From: Henriciella sp965212615
Lineage (GTDB): Bacteria > Pseudomonadota > Alphaproteobacteria > Caulobacterales > Hyphomonadaceae
NCBI GenBank assembly: GCA_965212615.1
Contig: OZ243114.1
Span: 1,550,001-1,614,000, forward strand
Length of the DNA: 64,000 nucleotides
Direction of reading: 5' to 3'
Of the stretch, positions 63,331 through 64,000 are shown piece by piece. Positions within the stretch are counted from its first letter, which is position 1. Every line of letters starts with the position of its first letter. Below the pieces are notes generated by a model. It ran no database searches. It was not told the origin of the DNA and worked only from the letters and a program-made list of their open reading frames with translations. The position numbers and the translations under genes are program-made.

Positions 63331-64000
63331 ATGACTTTGACATTTGATGATCTCCGCCCGCCCTGCCCGCATATGGACGAAACGCATTCTGAGTGGCGCC
63401 GCAGCGTGCGCGGTTTCGTGGAACGCGAAATGATGCCCTATATCGAAGAGTGGGAGGAAGCCGGACGGATCCCGCGCGAGCTGTTCAAGACCGCCGCGGC
63501 GGCGGGCCTTCTCGGCATTGGTTACCCGACTGAATATGGCGGCGAGGGCACTGAGTTTGATCGCTTTCACGGCATTGTCATGTCCGAAGAACTGGCGCGC
63601 ATGGGCGCCGGCGGGGTCTCATCTGCCTTGATGATTCACGGCATCGGCTTGCCACCAATCATGGCGCTCGGCAGCGAGGAGATGAAAACCGAAATCGGCA
63701 ACAAGGTCTTGTCTGGCGAGCGTCAGATCAGCCTCGGCATCACCGAACCCTCGGCCGGCTCAGACGTTGCGCAGCTAAAGACCAAAGCGGTGAAAGACGG
63801 GAATGGCTGGCGCGTCAACGGGTCGAAAACCTACATTACCGGCGGGATGACCTCGAAATGGCTGACCACCGCAGTGCGGACCGGCGGTGAAGGCATGGGC
63901 GGGATTTCGCTGCTGTTGATCGATCTAGAGAGCGAAGGCGTGAGCCGCACTGAATTGCCCAAACAGGGCTGGTGGGCGTCGGACACAGCCACAATCCATT
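63331..64000 (+). CDS. Acyl-CoA dehydrogenase (N-terminal part, cut by window edge)
   Basis: The frame starts with ATG at 63331 and runs open to the end of the window (223 residues). It has the helical N-terminal domain and then the FAD-binding strand ITEPSAGSDVAQLKT and VNGSKTYITGG. This is the first step enzyme of fatty acyl-CoA or branched-chain acyl-CoA oxidation. The catalytic Glu region lies beyond the window. Confidence 0.9.
   Translation, partial: MTLTFDDLRPPCPHMDETHSEWRRSVRGFVEREMMPYIEEWEEAGRIPRELFKTAAAAGLLGIGYPTEYGGEGTEFDRFHGIVMSEELARMGAGGVSSALMIHGIGLPPIMALGSEEMKTEIGNKVLSGERQISLGITEPSAGSDVAQLKTKAVKDGNGWRVNGSKTYITGGMTSKWLTTAVRTGGEGMGGISLLLIDLESEGVSRTELPKQGWWASDTATIH

Noticed and set aside
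1..64000. CRISPR arrays, rRNA genes and prophage
   Set aside because: No regularly spaced direct repeats, no rRNA-like stretches and no phage structural or lysis genes were seen.

Overview
The window comes from a GC-rich alphaproteobacterium, most likely of the Caulobacter/Hyphomonas/Maricaulis kind. The evidence is CtrA (47901-48602), the CtrA inhibitor SciP (41739-42020), a ChvI-type regulator, DUF2842 and DUF1499 proteins, a hisS-hisZ-hisG operon, DUF442 and NrtR-like proteins, and CtrA-like boxes and GANTC sites at the expected promoters. Coding density is high, and many neighbouring genes overlap by 1-4 nt. The first and last genes are cut by the window edges.

Layout. 1-17 kb is mostly housekeeping: heme A synthase, a DEAD-box helicase, a PSD-like enzyme next to an Atm1-type ABC exporter, a siderophore-type TonB receptor with Fur-like boxes, a LOG protein, GltX, lipoproteins, a metallo-hydrolase, an ATP-grasp-like protein and an orphan OppBC permease pair. 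17-25 kb holds argD, a possible small RNA locus, the his operon, a tRNA-Gln with an odd D-loop, a diguanylate cyclase and a ChvI-type regulator without its kinase. 25-41 kb holds a TPP enzyme, a feruloyl-CoA-synthase-like ligase, a potassium channel, YgfZ, Tag, small paralogous lipoproteins, a FabH-like KAS III, a Zur-like regulator, YjhX, a delta-9 desaturase and a carboxylesterase.

41.7-48.6 kb is the first highlight. It keeps the gene order of a Caulobacter-type flagellar operon (sciP-fliF-fliG-flbE-fliN, then flhF-flhG and ctrA), but the proteins are reduced. FliF has only 215 residues: two membrane helices, the flanks of its last ring-building domain and the FliG-binding tail. FlbE/FliH is half length, FlhF has a degenerate P-loop, and FlhG lacks the usual N-terminal activator motif. 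FliG, in contrast, keeps every torque-helix charge. This looks like a switch complex that has lost export functions, either a relic or a repurposed polar or membrane complex under CtrA/SciP control.

48.7-57.6 kb is the second highlight. It is a compact catabolic cluster around an AraC regulator: a TonB receptor, an alpha/beta hydrolase resembling AidH-type N-acyl-homoserine-lactone lactonases, an M20D amidohydrolase, a homoserine dehydrogenase without an ACT domain, an aldehyde dehydrogenase and a homoserine kinase. In that order they could take up an acyl-homoserine lactone, open it, remove the acyl chain and feed homoserine into central metabolism. This is inference from gene families and order. 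IS3-family remnants and an AT-rich stretch follow at 58-60 kb and suggest horizontal transfer.

60-64 kb returns to ordinary genes: a DUF218 protein, a small membrane protein, an HD hydrolase, an NrtR-like regulator, a rhomboid protease and the start of an acyl-CoA dehydrogenase.
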